This document shows positions 26,039 through 34,309 of a stretch of DNA of 64,000 bases, piece by piece. Numbering within the stretch: the stretch's first letter is position 1; every line of letters begins with the position of its first letter. Below the pieces are notes generated by a model, which saw only the letters and a list, made by a program, of their open reading frames with translations, searched no databases and was not told the DNA's origin. Position numbers and translations under genes: made by a program. Source of the DNA: Candidatus Kouleothrix ribensis (GTDB taxonomy: Bacteria > Chloroflexota > Chloroflexia > Chloroflexales > Roseiflexaceae); NCBI GenBank assembly GCA_016722075.1, contig JADKGW010000002.1, positions 1,178,001 to 1,242,000 of the forward strand, written 5' to 3'.

Positions 26039-27098
26039 GGGCAACCTCGCCGGCCGGCTCGATCGCGGCCGGGCGCACACCCGACCAGGTGCCGCGCAGC
26101 ACGCGCCAGGCCAGCAGCGCCCCGCCCAGCAGCGCGCAGACGGTCTGCACACCCAGGAATGCCAGCGCCAGCACCAGCGCCTTGTCGGGCGGCACCGCAA
26201 ACAGGCCGATCAGCACCACAAACGCACCCTCACCCACGCCGATGCCATTCAACGACACCGGCGCCATGCGAACGATCCACACCAGCGGAACCACCAGACA
26301 AAACGCCATGAAACTCACGCCGATGTCGAGCGACTGCCCGATCACATAGTACATGCTAATACCCATCAGCACAGCGATGAGCGCAAGCGTCACCAGCAGC
26401 AGCAGCCGCAGCGGCGGCAGCGGCGGCAGTTCGGCGATCGGCGCGAGCGCCTGCGTAGCACGTACGGCCAGCGGCAGCTCGGCCATGCGCCGCATCAGCG
26501 GGCGCCGCGCTATGGCGCGCCACAGCTTGCCCGCAATGGCGAACAGCAGCGCCGGGTAGAGCAACAGCACGATGCCGATCGCGCCGGCCACCAGCATCAC
26601 CACGATCCAGAGCCGCAGCTGAGGCGGAACGAGCGGCAGGTAGTACAGCATAGCCACCAACCCGACCACCAGCGAGGCTCCCAGGCCGAGCAGCCGCTCC
26701 TGAAGCACCGCCATGATCGACGGGGCGAACCGCCCGCTGCGCCGGCCGACATCGTAGGCGCGTACAATGTCGCCGCCTGTACCAGTGGGCAGAAACAGCG
26801 AGAAGAACTGGCCGATAAAGTACAGCGGCGCCAGCACGCCCAGCCGCTCGCGGATGCCAGTGTTCGCCAGCAGCTGCTGCCAGCGCCAGCTGTTGAGCGC
26901 GAACGCGACCACCTGGATACCCAGCGCCAGCATAAGCGCGCCGGGCCGCAGCAGCCGCACGCTGGCGAGCAGATTCGCCTGGCGCGCCATTGCGACGAGC
27001 ATGCCGATCAGCGCCAGGCTGATCAGCGCCTGCACCGCCACGCGCGCGCGCGGCCGCGCCACGAAAAAGCTGTAGCCACGCCGTGCCAGGCCTAGCAA
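26025..27098 (-). CDS. Lysylphosphatidylglycerol-synthase-TM-family membrane protein (UPF0104, flippase-like)
   Basis: A 357-residue polytopic membrane protein of the UPF0104/AglD/MprF-TM family with about eight helices. Seen: an N-terminal FAVARP-like start, the LFLPTGTGGDIVRAYD segment and the VPLVWIVRMAPVSLNGIGVGEG stretch, which are typical. These proteins often sit in glycan loci and are thought to move lipids or lipid-linked sugars, but no biochemistry proves it here. It sits inside the heptose gene run, overlapping the HddC-like gene. Confidence 0.82.
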   Translation of the reverse strand: MLGLARRGYSFFVARPRARVAVQALISLALIGMLVAMARQANLLASVRLLRPGALMLALGIQVVAFALNSWRWQQLLANTGIRERLGVLAPLYFIGQFFSLFLPTGTGGDIVRAYDVGRRSGRFAPSIMAVLQERLLGLGASLVVGLVAMLYYLPLVPPQLRLWIVVMLVAGAIGIVLLLYPALLFAIAGKLWRAIARRPLMRRMAELPLAVRATQALAPIAELPPLPPLRLLLLVTLALIAVLMGISMYYVIGQSLDIGVSFMAFCLVVPLVWIVRMAPVSLNGIGVGEGAFVVLIGLFAVPPDKALVLALAFLGVQTVCALLGGALLAWRVLRGTWSGVRPAAIEPAGEVAHEHR

Positions 27099-27111
27099 AT
27101 CGGCGCCCCTC

Positions 27112-28092
27112 TCACTGGTTCACCACCTTGGTGCCCTCGAAGTCGAAGCGAAAGCGCACCTCGCGTAGCTTGGTCTGGGCCATAGCATGGCGCAGGCGTG
27201 TCTTATCTTCGGCATAGAACATCAGGAAGCCGCCGCCGCCGGCACCGATCAGCTTGCCGCCCAGCGCGCCATGCTCCATCGCCAGGCTATACCAGGCGTT
27301 GATGTCGGGGTTGCTCATCGCGCCGCTGCGCTGCTGCTTGTACTCCCAATGTACATTCATCAGCTCGGCGAAGCGCCGTAGGTCGCCCGCCTCAAGCGCG
27401 TCTTTGCTCTGGTAGCCAAGCTCCTTCACGAAATGCAGGTTCTCGACCATCTTCTGATCGCTGTGCTTGCTCTTGTCGTCTTGCTCCTTCAGAATGCTCG
27501 AGGCCGAGCGGCTGTAGCCGGTGAAGAACAGCAGCAGGTTATCTTCCAGGTTATACAGCGTCTCGGTATCGACCTTCAGCGGCCAGGCCTCGACCTGGTC
27601 GTTCGGCAGGAACTGGAAGCAGGTCAGCCCGCCGTAGGCCGCGATATACTGATCCTGCTTGCCGATCGGCTCGCCCAGCAGGTCGAGCTCGATATGGCAG
27701 GCCTGCTCGGCCAGCTCGCGCGGGTGCATCAGGTTCTTGCGGTAGGTGTGCAGCGCCTTGAGCAGCGCCGTGGTGAAGCTGCCCGAGGAGCCCAGGCCGG
27801 TGCCGGCCGGAATATCGGCCATGCTGGTCAGCTCGAGGAACGGGCCGTCGACCCCGACCAGGCGTAGCGCCTCGCGTACGATCGGGTGCTGCACCTCATC
27901 GACACTGCCGACGCGCTCGAGCTTGGAGTACTTGACGATCAGCTCCTGCACGAACGTCTGGTGCAGCGTGATATAGACATACTTATCGATCGCCGCTGCG
28001 ATCAGGAAGCCGCTATGCTTGCGATAGTACGATGGAAGATCGGTGCCTCCGCCGCCCAGCGAGATCCGCAGCGGGCTGCGCGTTATGATCAT
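27112..28092 (-). CDS. hddA: GHMP-family kinase, HddA-like (heptose 7-phosphate kinase)
   Basis: A 326-residue GHMP kinase. Seen: the N-terminal SPLRISLGGGGTDLPSYY typical of HddA and FGGY-unrelated GHMP sugar kinases, the ATP loop PAGTGLGSSGSF near residue 98, and the C-terminal GAGGGGFLMF. HddA phosphorylates D-glycero-alpha-D-manno-heptose 7-phosphate at C1 to give the 1,7-bisphosphate that GmhB uses. The family name is firm; the match to HddA in particular rests on the gene neighbours (GmhA, GmhB, HddC types) as well as the sequence. Confidence 0.88.
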   Translation of the reverse strand: MIITRSPLRISLGGGGTDLPSYYRKHSGFLIAAAIDKYVYITLHQTFVQELIVKYSKLERVGSVDEVQHPIVREALRLVGVDGPFLELTSMADIPAGTGLGSSGSFTTALLKALHTYRKNLMHPRELAEQACHIELDLLGEPIGKQDQYIAAYGGLTCFQFLPNDQVEAWPLKVDTETLYNLEDNLLLFFTGYSRSASSILKEQDDKSKHSDQKMVENLHFVKELGYQSKDALEAGDLRRFAELMNVHWEYKQQRSGAMSNPDINAWYSLAMEHGALGGKLIGAGGGGFLMFYAEDKTRLRHAMAQTKLREVRFRFDFEGTKVVNQ

Positions 28093-28127
28093 AGATCGCT
28101 CCGATAGAGTTCATAGTATATCCGGGC

Positions 28128-29114
28128 CTACGGCCGCGCCGAGATGCGATACAGCTGCTCGACTACATCGAGCGCGGCGAGCGCATCTTCGAGCGTGCCC
28201 TCGGGCGCCCGGCGATCGTGGATACAGCCGATCAGATGCTCGAACTCGGCGCGCCACGAGCTATCTTCGCCGGGGTACTCCCAGATCGTCGTCTCGGGCG
28301 GGCCCATCTGCGGCAGCATGCGGTAAAACGAGAGCCGCTCGACGCCGTAGCTGCCGCCCAGGCCGTCGATCTGCAGCTTGCCGTCGCGGCCAAAGATCTC
28401 GAAGCAGAATAGGTTCTTCCACTCGCTACAGCTGGCGTGCAGCCAGGCCACCTGGCCTTGCGCGGTCTTCAGCAGCGCGAAGCCGTTGTCTTCGACCGCC
28501 ATGTTCCAGAAGAAGGTGCCGACATGCCCGCCAACCTCGGCGAAGTCGCCCATAAACCAGCGCGCCAGGTCGATCAGGTGTACGCCCTGGTCAAGCATCT
28601 CGCCCCCCCCGGCGATCACCGGGTCGGCGCGCCACTCGCGCTCGTAGCCCAGCCGCCCGCCGTGGCCGTAGCGCGCGCGGATGTACATCAGCGGGCCGAG
28701 CGCGCCGCCGTCGACAATCGCGCGCGCCTTCTGGAAGGCCGGGTGAAAGCGGTGGTTGAAGCCGACCTTCACCGCCACGCCGGCATGCTGAGCAACTGGT
28801 ATCAGCGGCCGCAGCTCGGCAGCGCTGCGCGCGGCCGGCTTCTCGACCAACACATGCTTGCCGTGCTCGATCGCGGCCAGGCTGATCGGCGCCAGCCCGT
28901 CGTTGGTGGTCGCGACAATCACCAGATCAACGTCGCCGCGTGCGACGACCTCGGGCCAATCGGCGCTAGCATCGCAGCCAGGGTGCTGGGCCGCCAGCAT
29001 GCCGGCGCGCTCACGATTCGTATCGGCGACGGCCACCAGGCGGCAGGCGCCCAGCGCACGCGCGCGCTTCTGGCCGATCAGGCCGCAGCCGACGATTGCT
29101 ATTCGAAGTGACAT
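28128..29114 (-). CDS. Gfo/Idh/MocA-family oxidoreductase
   Basis: A 328-residue NAD(P)-dependent sugar oxidoreductase. Seen: the Rossmann GCGLIGQKRARALG near the N-terminus, the conserved EKPAARS loop at about residue 95, and the active-site segment GGGEMLDQGVHLIDLARW with its histidine. Such enzymes often oxidise or reduce a nucleotide sugar at C2, C3 or C4. Context places it next to the heptose kinase and an SDR, so it may modify an activated sugar of this pathway. The substrate is unknown. AAGAGG precedes the start. Confidence 0.88.
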   Translation of the reverse strand: MSLRIAIVGCGLIGQKRARALGACRLVAVADTNRERAGMLAAQHPGCDASADWPEVVARGDVDLVIVATTNDGLAPISLAAIEHGKHVLVEKPAARSAAELRPLIPVAQHAGVAVKVGFNHRFHPAFQKARAIVDGGALGPLMYIRARYGHGGRLGYEREWRADPVIAGGGEMLDQGVHLIDLARWFMGDFAEVGGHVGTFFWNMAVEDNGFALLKTAQGQVAWLHASCSEWKNLFCFEIFGRDGKLQIDGLGGSYGVERLSFYRMLPQMGPPETTIWEYPGEDSSWRAEFEHLIGCIHDRRAPEGTLEDALAALDVVEQLYRISARP

Positions 29115-29121
29115 GATCCTC

Positions 29122-29985
29122 TTACCACGTAAGCTTGCGATCCTCAGGCACGATCCGCCGCAGCGTGTAGATGTCGCTCTTCGCCAGCTGCTCGCGTCGA
29201 TCGGGCAAGCCGGCCCAGTCGTCCCACAGCGCGCTCAGCAGCCGGCCACTAATGCCGTCGCTCGCGGCCGAGGCCAAGAACACCGCTAGAGCGGCGCCCT
29301 TCTCGAGCGGGGCGCCGCCTTGATCGTGCTGCTTGACCGCGCGGTCATAGAAATCCTGGCCGACCTTCGCAGGCCCGGCTGCCAGCACCTCATCGAGCAG
29401 ACGCGTGTTTAGCGCGCCTGGAGCGATTGCGTTAACATCGATATGTGCGTCGCGTAGCTCTTCAGCGAACGTCTCGGTCAGGCGCACGACGGCGGCCTTC
29501 GACGCCGCATACGCGCTGATGCGGGGCAGCGGGGCAGTTGCGCCGCCGCCCGACAGGTTGACAATCTTGCCATAGCCGCGTGCACGCATGATCGGTATCG
29601 CGGCGCGGCACATGAGCACGGTGCCGAACAGGTTGATCTGGATGGCCTCGACCCACTCGTCCCAGCCAACTTCTTCGATCGGCCCCATCGGCCCGTACAC
29701 GCCAGCGTTATTGACCAGGACGGTCAGGTTCGGCAGCAGCACCTGCGCCTGCCGCACGATCTCTGCGCAGCTGGCCGGGTCGGATACATCGCCGGGCAGG
29801 GCGTGTACCCGCTGATCGGGCTGCGCCGCCTGGCCGGCCAGCTCGTGCTGGGCCTCGCGCAGCTTCTCGGCGCCGCGCGCCACCAGCAGCACGCTCGCGC
29901 CGGCATGTACAAAGCTGGCCGCGATCGAGCGGCCAAGCCCCTGGTTCGCGCCGGTGATGATTGCCCCTCGGCCGATTAGATCCAT
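29122..29985 (-). CDS. Short-chain dehydrogenase/reductase
   Basis: A 287-residue classical SDR. Seen: TGANQGLGRSIAAS for cofactor binding, NNAGVYGP, and the catalytic Y-x3-K as YAASK near residue 166. The lack of an acidic residue after the second strand and the presence of an Arg suggest NADP, but this is weak. It lies in tandem with the Gfo/Idh gene (7 bp), suggesting joint action on one sugar, for example oxidation followed by stereospecific reduction. The substrate cannot be predicted. Confidence 0.88.
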   Translation of the reverse strand: MDLIGRGAIITGANQGLGRSIAASFVHAGASVLLVARGAEKLREAQHELAGQAAQPDQRVHALPGDVSDPASCAEIVRQAQVLLPNLTVLVNNAGVYGPMGPIEEVGWDEWVEAIQINLFGTVLMCRAAIPIMRARGYGKIVNLSGGGATAPLPRISAYAASKAAVVRLTETFAEELRDAHIDVNAIAPGALNTRLLDEVLAAGPAKVGQDFYDRAVKQHDQGGAPLEKGAALAVFLASAASDGISGRLLSALWDDWAGLPDRREQLAKSDIYTLRRIVPEDRKLTW

Positions 29986-30061
29986 AGCTGCCTCAATCTT
30001 ATGCGCACGCGGCTACGCAGCCGGCGCTTGGTGAATGCCGTACTATTGCATGGGTACTGTT

Positions 30062-31369
30062 TCAGCCAGGCTTGGCATCACCCGGCCGGCCCGGCACGCC
30101 GGTGGCAACATACGTCAGCCTCGGGTCGGCGCCGATCGTCGCGACCAGGAAGCGGTTCTGGTCGACTACCCGCGCGCTGCGCATCGCCGCCAACCACTCG
30201 TCGGCCGCCAGTGCGCGATACTCGGGCCATTCGGTTGCGACAATCGCGACATCCGCGCCCGCCAGCGCGTCGCGCGCCGACGCGCATAGCGTCAGCAGCG
30301 GGCGCAGTTCGTCGGGTAGCGCAGCCACCGCCGGGTCGTGGCCGCGCACGCGCACCCCCTGCTCGCTCAGCCAGGTACACAGCTCGACCGAGGCCGAGCG
30401 GCGCAGCGTGCTGGTGCCTGGCTTGTAGGTCAGCCCGAGCACCGCAGCCACTGGGCGCTCGACGCCGGCCAGCAGCCGGCGGACGGTATTGCGCACCCAG
30501 GCCTTGTGTGCATCGTTGCTGCTCAACACACCGTCGAACAACGGCGTGTCCACGCTATAGTGCCGGCCAAAATCGGTCAGGAAGCGCAGATCGCGCGCGA
30601 GCGTGCCGCCGGCAAAGGCCGCGCCAGGCGCCAGGTAGGCGCGCGGGCCGATCCGTCCCTCGCTCTTGAGGCCGCGCTCGACCTCCTTCGCGTCGGCACC
30701 AAGCACCTCGCAGAGCCGCGCCAGCTCGTTGATAAACGTCACCGAGGTGGCCAGAAATGCGTTGATCGCATGCTTGGTCATCTCGGCCGAGGCGATCGAC
30801 ATCCACTCGATCCGCTGGCAGAACGGCGCGAACAGCGCCGCGACTAGCGGCCGGTCGGCCTGGTCGCTCAGGCCGACGATCACCCGCTCGGGATGCTGGA
30901 ATGCGTCGATCGCCTTGCCCAGCCGCAGGTTCTCGGGCGAGTAGGCGTAGCGCAGGCCACGCGCGCGCCAATCGTGTGCCAGCATGCCGGTGAAGCCAAC
31001 CGGAACCTGCGACGAGATCAGCACCAGCGTGCCGGCCGGGATCGCGTCGGCGATCACCTCGAGCCGCGCGCGCACAAACGCTACGTCGGCCTGATCGCGC
31101 TCGTCGACCGGGGTGTCGAAGGCGACCCACACCACCTCGGCGTCGCGCAGCGCGGCGTGCGGCTCGGCTATGAACGCCAGGTGTCCGCTGGCCACGCCCG
31201 CCGCGATCAGATCTGCCAGCCCTGGCTCGTGCAACGGTGGCTGGCCGCGCCCGAGATCGGCCACGAGCTGCTGGTCGAGGTCGAGCCCACACACATCGTG
31301 CCCGGCCGCCGCCAGGCAGGCCGCTGTGACACAGCCCAGGTGCCAGAGTCCATAGACCACAATCCGCAT
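30062..31369 (-). CDS. UDP-glucose/GDP-mannose dehydrogenase-family protein lacking the catalytic cysteine
   Basis: A 435-residue protein with the family's N-terminal Rossmann domain (VVYGLWHLGCVTAACLA), helical centre (AEMTKHAINAFLA) and C-terminal nucleotide-binding domain (LGLTYKPGTSTLRRSA). Canonical members have GGSC(F/L)PKD with a cysteine that forms the thiohemiacetal and thioester. Here that segment reads AFAGGTLARDLRFL, so the Cys is replaced by Thr or Gly. Double oxidation to a uronic acid by the usual mechanism is therefore unlikely; a single-step dehydrogenase or another role is possible. TAGGAG precedes the start. Neighbours are an epimerase-type SDR and a Gfo/Idh pair. Confidence 0.85.
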   Translation of the reverse strand: MRIVVYGLWHLGCVTAACLAAAGHDVCGLDLDQQLVADLGRGQPPLHEPGLADLIAAGVASGHLAFIAEPHAALRDAEVVWVAFDTPVDERDQADVAFVRARLEVIADAIPAGTLVLISSQVPVGFTGMLAHDWRARGLRYAYSPENLRLGKAIDAFQHPERVIVGLSDQADRPLVAALFAPFCQRIEWMSIASAEMTKHAINAFLATSVTFINELARLCEVLGADAKEVERGLKSEGRIGPRAYLAPGAAFAGGTLARDLRFLTDFGRHYSVDTPLFDGVLSSNDAHKAWVRNTVRRLLAGVERPVAAVLGLTYKPGTSTLRRSASVELCTWLSEQGVRVRGHDPAVAALPDELRPLLTLCASARDALAGADVAIVATEWPEYRALAADEWLAAMRSARVVDQNRFLVATIGADPRLTYVATGVPGRPGDAKPG

Positions 31370-31378
31370 CGGGTGCTC

Positions 31379-32335
31379 CTATCGCTGCCCCAGCACCCAC
31401 TGGTTGGCCTGCAGATATTCCAGCGTACGTATCACGCCTTGGCGGATGCTGAGCTTAGGCTGCCAGCCGAGTGCGCGCACCTTGGCGGTATCGAGGAAGA
31501 TGAACGGGCTGTCGCCGATCCAGCCGCGCTCGCCGCCGGCATAGCGTCGCTCGGGCTGCACGCCCAGGTGCGCGCAGATCCAGCCGAGCGACTCGTCGAC
31601 ATGGCAGTACTCGGCGGTGCCGAGGTTATAGATATTGACCGGCTCGTGCGCGCGCTCGATCACCGTCAGGATCGCATCGACGCAATCCTGCACATAGAGG
31701 TACGACTTGCGCTGCTTGCCATTGCCAAGCACGTCGATCTGGCGCGGGTTGTCGAGCAGCTTCTTATAGAAATCGAACACGTGCCCATGCGTATAGCGCT
31801 CGCCCAGGATCGACACGAATCGGAAGATATACGCCTGGAAGCCGAAGCCCGCGCAATAGGCCGCGATCAGCCCCTCGCCGGCCAGCTTCGACGCGCCGTA
31901 TAGCGAGGTCTGAGTTGGAAAAGGCGCATGCTCGGGCGTTGGAAAGAGATCCGGCTCACCATAGATCGAGCCGGTGGATGAAAACCCGATCCGGCGCACC
32001 TGGTTGGCGCGCATCGCCTCGAGCACGTTGAATGTGGCGATCGTATTCTGCTCGAGATCTTTGCGCGGATGCTCGGTGCCGAAGCGCACGTCGGCGTTAG
32101 CCGCCAGGTGAAACACAAAGTCGTGGCCGGCCAGCGCCTCGGTCAGGCGCGGCAGGTCAAGCAGATCGCCCTCGATCAGCCGGAAGCGCGAGTGCTCGCG
32201 GGCCTGATCGAGAAACTGCCGCTGGCCGGTGGTAAAGTTGTCGTAGACGGTCACGGCGTGCCCCGCCGCGAGCAGCCGGTCGGCCAGGTTGCTGCCGATG
32301 AAGCCGGCGCCGCCGGTGACGAATGCCTGCATCAT
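31379..32335 (-). CDS. NAD-dependent epimerase (UDP-glucose 4-epimerase-like extended SDR)
   Basis: A 318-residue extended SDR. Seen: VTGGAGFIGSNLADRL for NAD, SSTGSIYGEPD with the catalytic serine, and YGASK near residue 148. The LDAARVR-like C-terminal segment and RYAGGERGW fit UDP-glucose/UDP-glucuronate epimerase types. It lies 9 bp from the dehydrogenase-family gene, so the two products probably act on one nucleotide sugar. It is distinct from the second, galE-like gene at 53594-54580. Confidence 0.87.
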   Translation of the reverse strand: MMQAFVTGGAGFIGSNLADRLLAAGHAVTVYDNFTTGQRQFLDQAREHSRFRLIEGDLLDLPRLTEALAGHDFVFHLAANADVRFGTEHPRKDLEQNTIATFNVLEAMRANQVRRIGFSSTGSIYGEPDLFPTPEHAPFPTQTSLYGASKLAGEGLIAAYCAGFGFQAYIFRFVSILGERYTHGHVFDFYKKLLDNPRQIDVLGNGKQRKSYLYVQDCVDAILTVIERAHEPVNIYNLGTAEYCHVDESLGWICAHLGVQPERRYAGGERGWIGDSPFIFLDTAKVRALGWQPKLSIRQGVIRTLEYLQANQWVLGQR

Positions 32336-32344
32336 ACCTTCTTC

Positions 32345-33238
32345 TTACACTACAACAATCGGCTTGCGCGCCACCGCCAAAAGATTCTCGCGCAGCGGCA
32401 GCTTTGCAACGGTATCGCCAAACAGGCGGCGCGCAAGGTTGAATGCCGGCGCCAGCGTTTGGAACACGCCCCCCAGAGTCGTACTATGGGTCATTGCCGT
32501 CAGGTTGTGGTACCGATCCAGGCATTTTACGCCTACAAGCTCCAGGCCGGCCTGGCCTAGCAGCTTGCTGATCGTATCGGGCGAGAAGTAGTAGAGGTGC
32601 TCTTCGGGCTTGATCTGTAGTAAGCGGCCGGCCCAGCCTGCAATATCGGGCGTGGAGATTATCACCGCGCCACCGGGCTTGAGGATCGTATGCACCACGC
32701 GCATAAGCGCGAGCGGGTCACGCAGATGCTCGATCACATCGCCCATCAGCACGACATCAAAGCTATTCTCGGCGTAGGTGTGCGCATCGAGTGCAGCAGA
32801 TACCACATTGAGGTTCCGCTGCTCGCGGCAATAGCGGGCCGCATCGGCATTAATCTCAACGCCATAGGTGTTCCAGCCGCGCGCGCGCGCGAGCGCCAGG
32901 CAAGTGCCGATATTAGGCCCAATATCGAGCAGGTCGCCGCGCTGCGGCACCAGGCGCTCGGCCAGGTCGAGGATATCGCCAAATGTGCGCCGATCGGCAA
33001 CCTCAACATCGAGATAATACTGGATGCGCGATGACTGGCCGCTATTATAGTGCTGGTAGATACTCTCGGCATCGCGGCGCGGGTTCACGTATACAAGCCC
33101 GCAGCTGGCACACTGCACAACCTGCATGCCGCCGCGCTGTGCAAACGGCTGAGTAGCCTCACCCCCACACAGGTTGCACACTACGTACTCAAGCCCGGAT
33201 CCGATAGCCTGTTCCACAGCAACTCCTCTCGCAACCAT
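32345..33238 (-). CDS. Class I SAM methyltransferase with zinc-binding N-terminus
   Basis: A 297-residue methyltransferase. Seen: an N-terminal zinc-ribbon-like CNLCGGE followed after about 20 residues by CASCGLVY, then the Rossmann SAM-binding fold with DIGPNIGTCLALARARGW and DVVLMGDVIEHLRDP, ending with a C-terminal tail. This layout is common in nucleotide-sugar C- and N-methyltransferases such as those of the TylC3/NovU family in sugar loci, so methylation of a sugar of this pathway is the favoured role. Its start overlaps the upstream GT2 stop as TGATG. Confidence 0.85.
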   Translation of the reverse strand: MVARGVAVEQAIGSGLEYVVCNLCGGEATQPFAQRGGMQVVQCASCGLVYVNPRRDAESIYQHYNSGQSSRIQYYLDVEVADRRTFGDILDLAERLVPQRGDLLDIGPNIGTCLALARARGWNTYGVEINADAARYCREQRNLNVVSAALDAHTYAENSFDVVLMGDVIEHLRDPLALMRVVHTILKPGGAVIISTPDIAGWAGRLLQIKPEEHLYYFSPDTISKLLGQAGLELVGVKCLDRYHNLTAMTHSTTLGGVFQTLAPAFNLARRLFGDTVAKLPLRENLLAVARKPIVVV

Positions 33239-34014
33239 CAGGCCGAGGCCTCTTTCTCATGTGTCACCAGATCGGCTGGGGCAGGCGCCGGGCGCTGCGC
33301 ATACCTGCCGAAGCGGATGCGCAGGAGATCCTGCATATTGCGCCAGTTGCCTGCTACCAGGTTCAGGCGGCTATCGCCGTCGTCTTGCCAGCGGACGCCA
33401 ACCTCTTTGATCTGGTAGCCGCTCTGCTCAGCCAGGTGTAGCACCTCGACATCGAACATATAGCCGTCGATGCGCTGGCGCCCGAACAGATTGCGTGCGA
33501 CATCGGCCCGGAAGAACTTGAAGCCGCACTGCGTGTCGTGCAGGCGCCACAGCCCGATCAGCAGATGCATGGCCACCGCAAACGCACGCGAGCCAAGCCG
33601 GCGGTACAGCGGCTGCGGCACGATGATCCGCGATTCGGCCATCCCGCGCGAGCCAATCACGATGTCGTAGCCGCGCTCGAGCCAGGGCATCAGCTTGGCC
33701 AGCTCTTCGATCGGCGTCTTATAATCGGCATCGACGAAGCCGATGAGCTGACCGCGCGCTAACGCGACACCCTGGCGAATACCGCGGCCCTTGCCGCCGC
33801 GCTCGGCGCTGCCGATCACACGCAAACGCGAGTCGGCAGCCGCCAGTGTGGCTACCAGCTCGCGGCTGCCGTCGTCGCCGTCAGCCACGACAATGATCTC
33901 GTAGGCGTAGGGCTGCACATTCATGTAGCCCTGGATGGCCGCAAGGGCACGCGGCAGGCTATCTACTTCGTTGTATGCGGGGATGATTAGGCTTAGGAAA
34001 GGCACAGCCGGCAT
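33238..34014 (-). CDS. GT2-type glycosyltransferase, polyprenyl-phosphate-sugar-synthase-like
   Basis: A 258-residue GT2 enzyme close in pattern to ALG5-type dolichyl/polyprenyl-phosphate glucosyltransferases. Seen: LIIPAYNEVDSL, VVADGDDGS, FVDADYKTP with the DXD-type metal site, and RDTQCGFKFF-like (here HDTQCGFKFF). Such enzymes load a sugar from a nucleotide donor onto polyprenyl phosphate for use outside the cell by GT-C enzymes. It is the first gene of the run that continues with the methyltransferase (33238 overlap) and stands 295 bp from the giant membrane protein genes. Confidence 0.85.
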   Translation of the reverse strand: MPAVPFLSLIIPAYNEVDSLPRALAAIQGYMNVQPYAYEIIVVADGDDGSRELVATLAAADSRLRVIGSAERGGKGRGIRQGVALARGQLIGFVDADYKTPIEELAKLMPWLERGYDIVIGSRGMAESRIIVPQPLYRRLGSRAFAVAMHLLIGLWRLHDTQCGFKFFRADVARNLFGRQRIDGYMFDVEVLHLAEQSGYQIKEVGVRWQDDGDSRLNLVAGNWRNMQDLLRIRFGRYAQRPAPAPADLVTHEKEASA

Positions 34015-34309
34015 CCTTCATACTCCTTTGCTGTTTGACATCACGATCGCCATCCTCATAATTGCAGCAGTGCTCAGCTCAGGCACAATCTGCGGCTGCG
34101 AGGCAAAACGCCAAGCCGGCACCGCGCACGATTCGCGTTATCCGGCAGCAGTAGCACGTCGCGCTGCTGCTTCTGTCCATAGGCAGAGCCAACATTGTAC
34201 CATAACCTGGTCTACCACACGGCAACTGCACGATCGCTCATTCGATCCGATATAATACAGGCATTCTCTAAAATAGAAGATCTATGCCGCACCTAACTGC
34301 TCGCCGTAG
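34015..34309. other. Intergenic stretch between two operons of the locus
   Basis: This stretch holds the start of the operon that begins with the GT2 gene at 34014 and the end of the giant membrane protein gene at 34310. I see no RNA gene. A TATAAT at 34251-34256 lies on the plus strand, where no gene follows, and is not counted as a promoter. A minus-strand TACAAT near 34192 has no good -35. Confidence 0.5.

Noticed and set aside
34251..34256. Perfect TATAAT on the plus strand
   Set aside because: No plus-strand gene follows and no -35 lies at the right distance.
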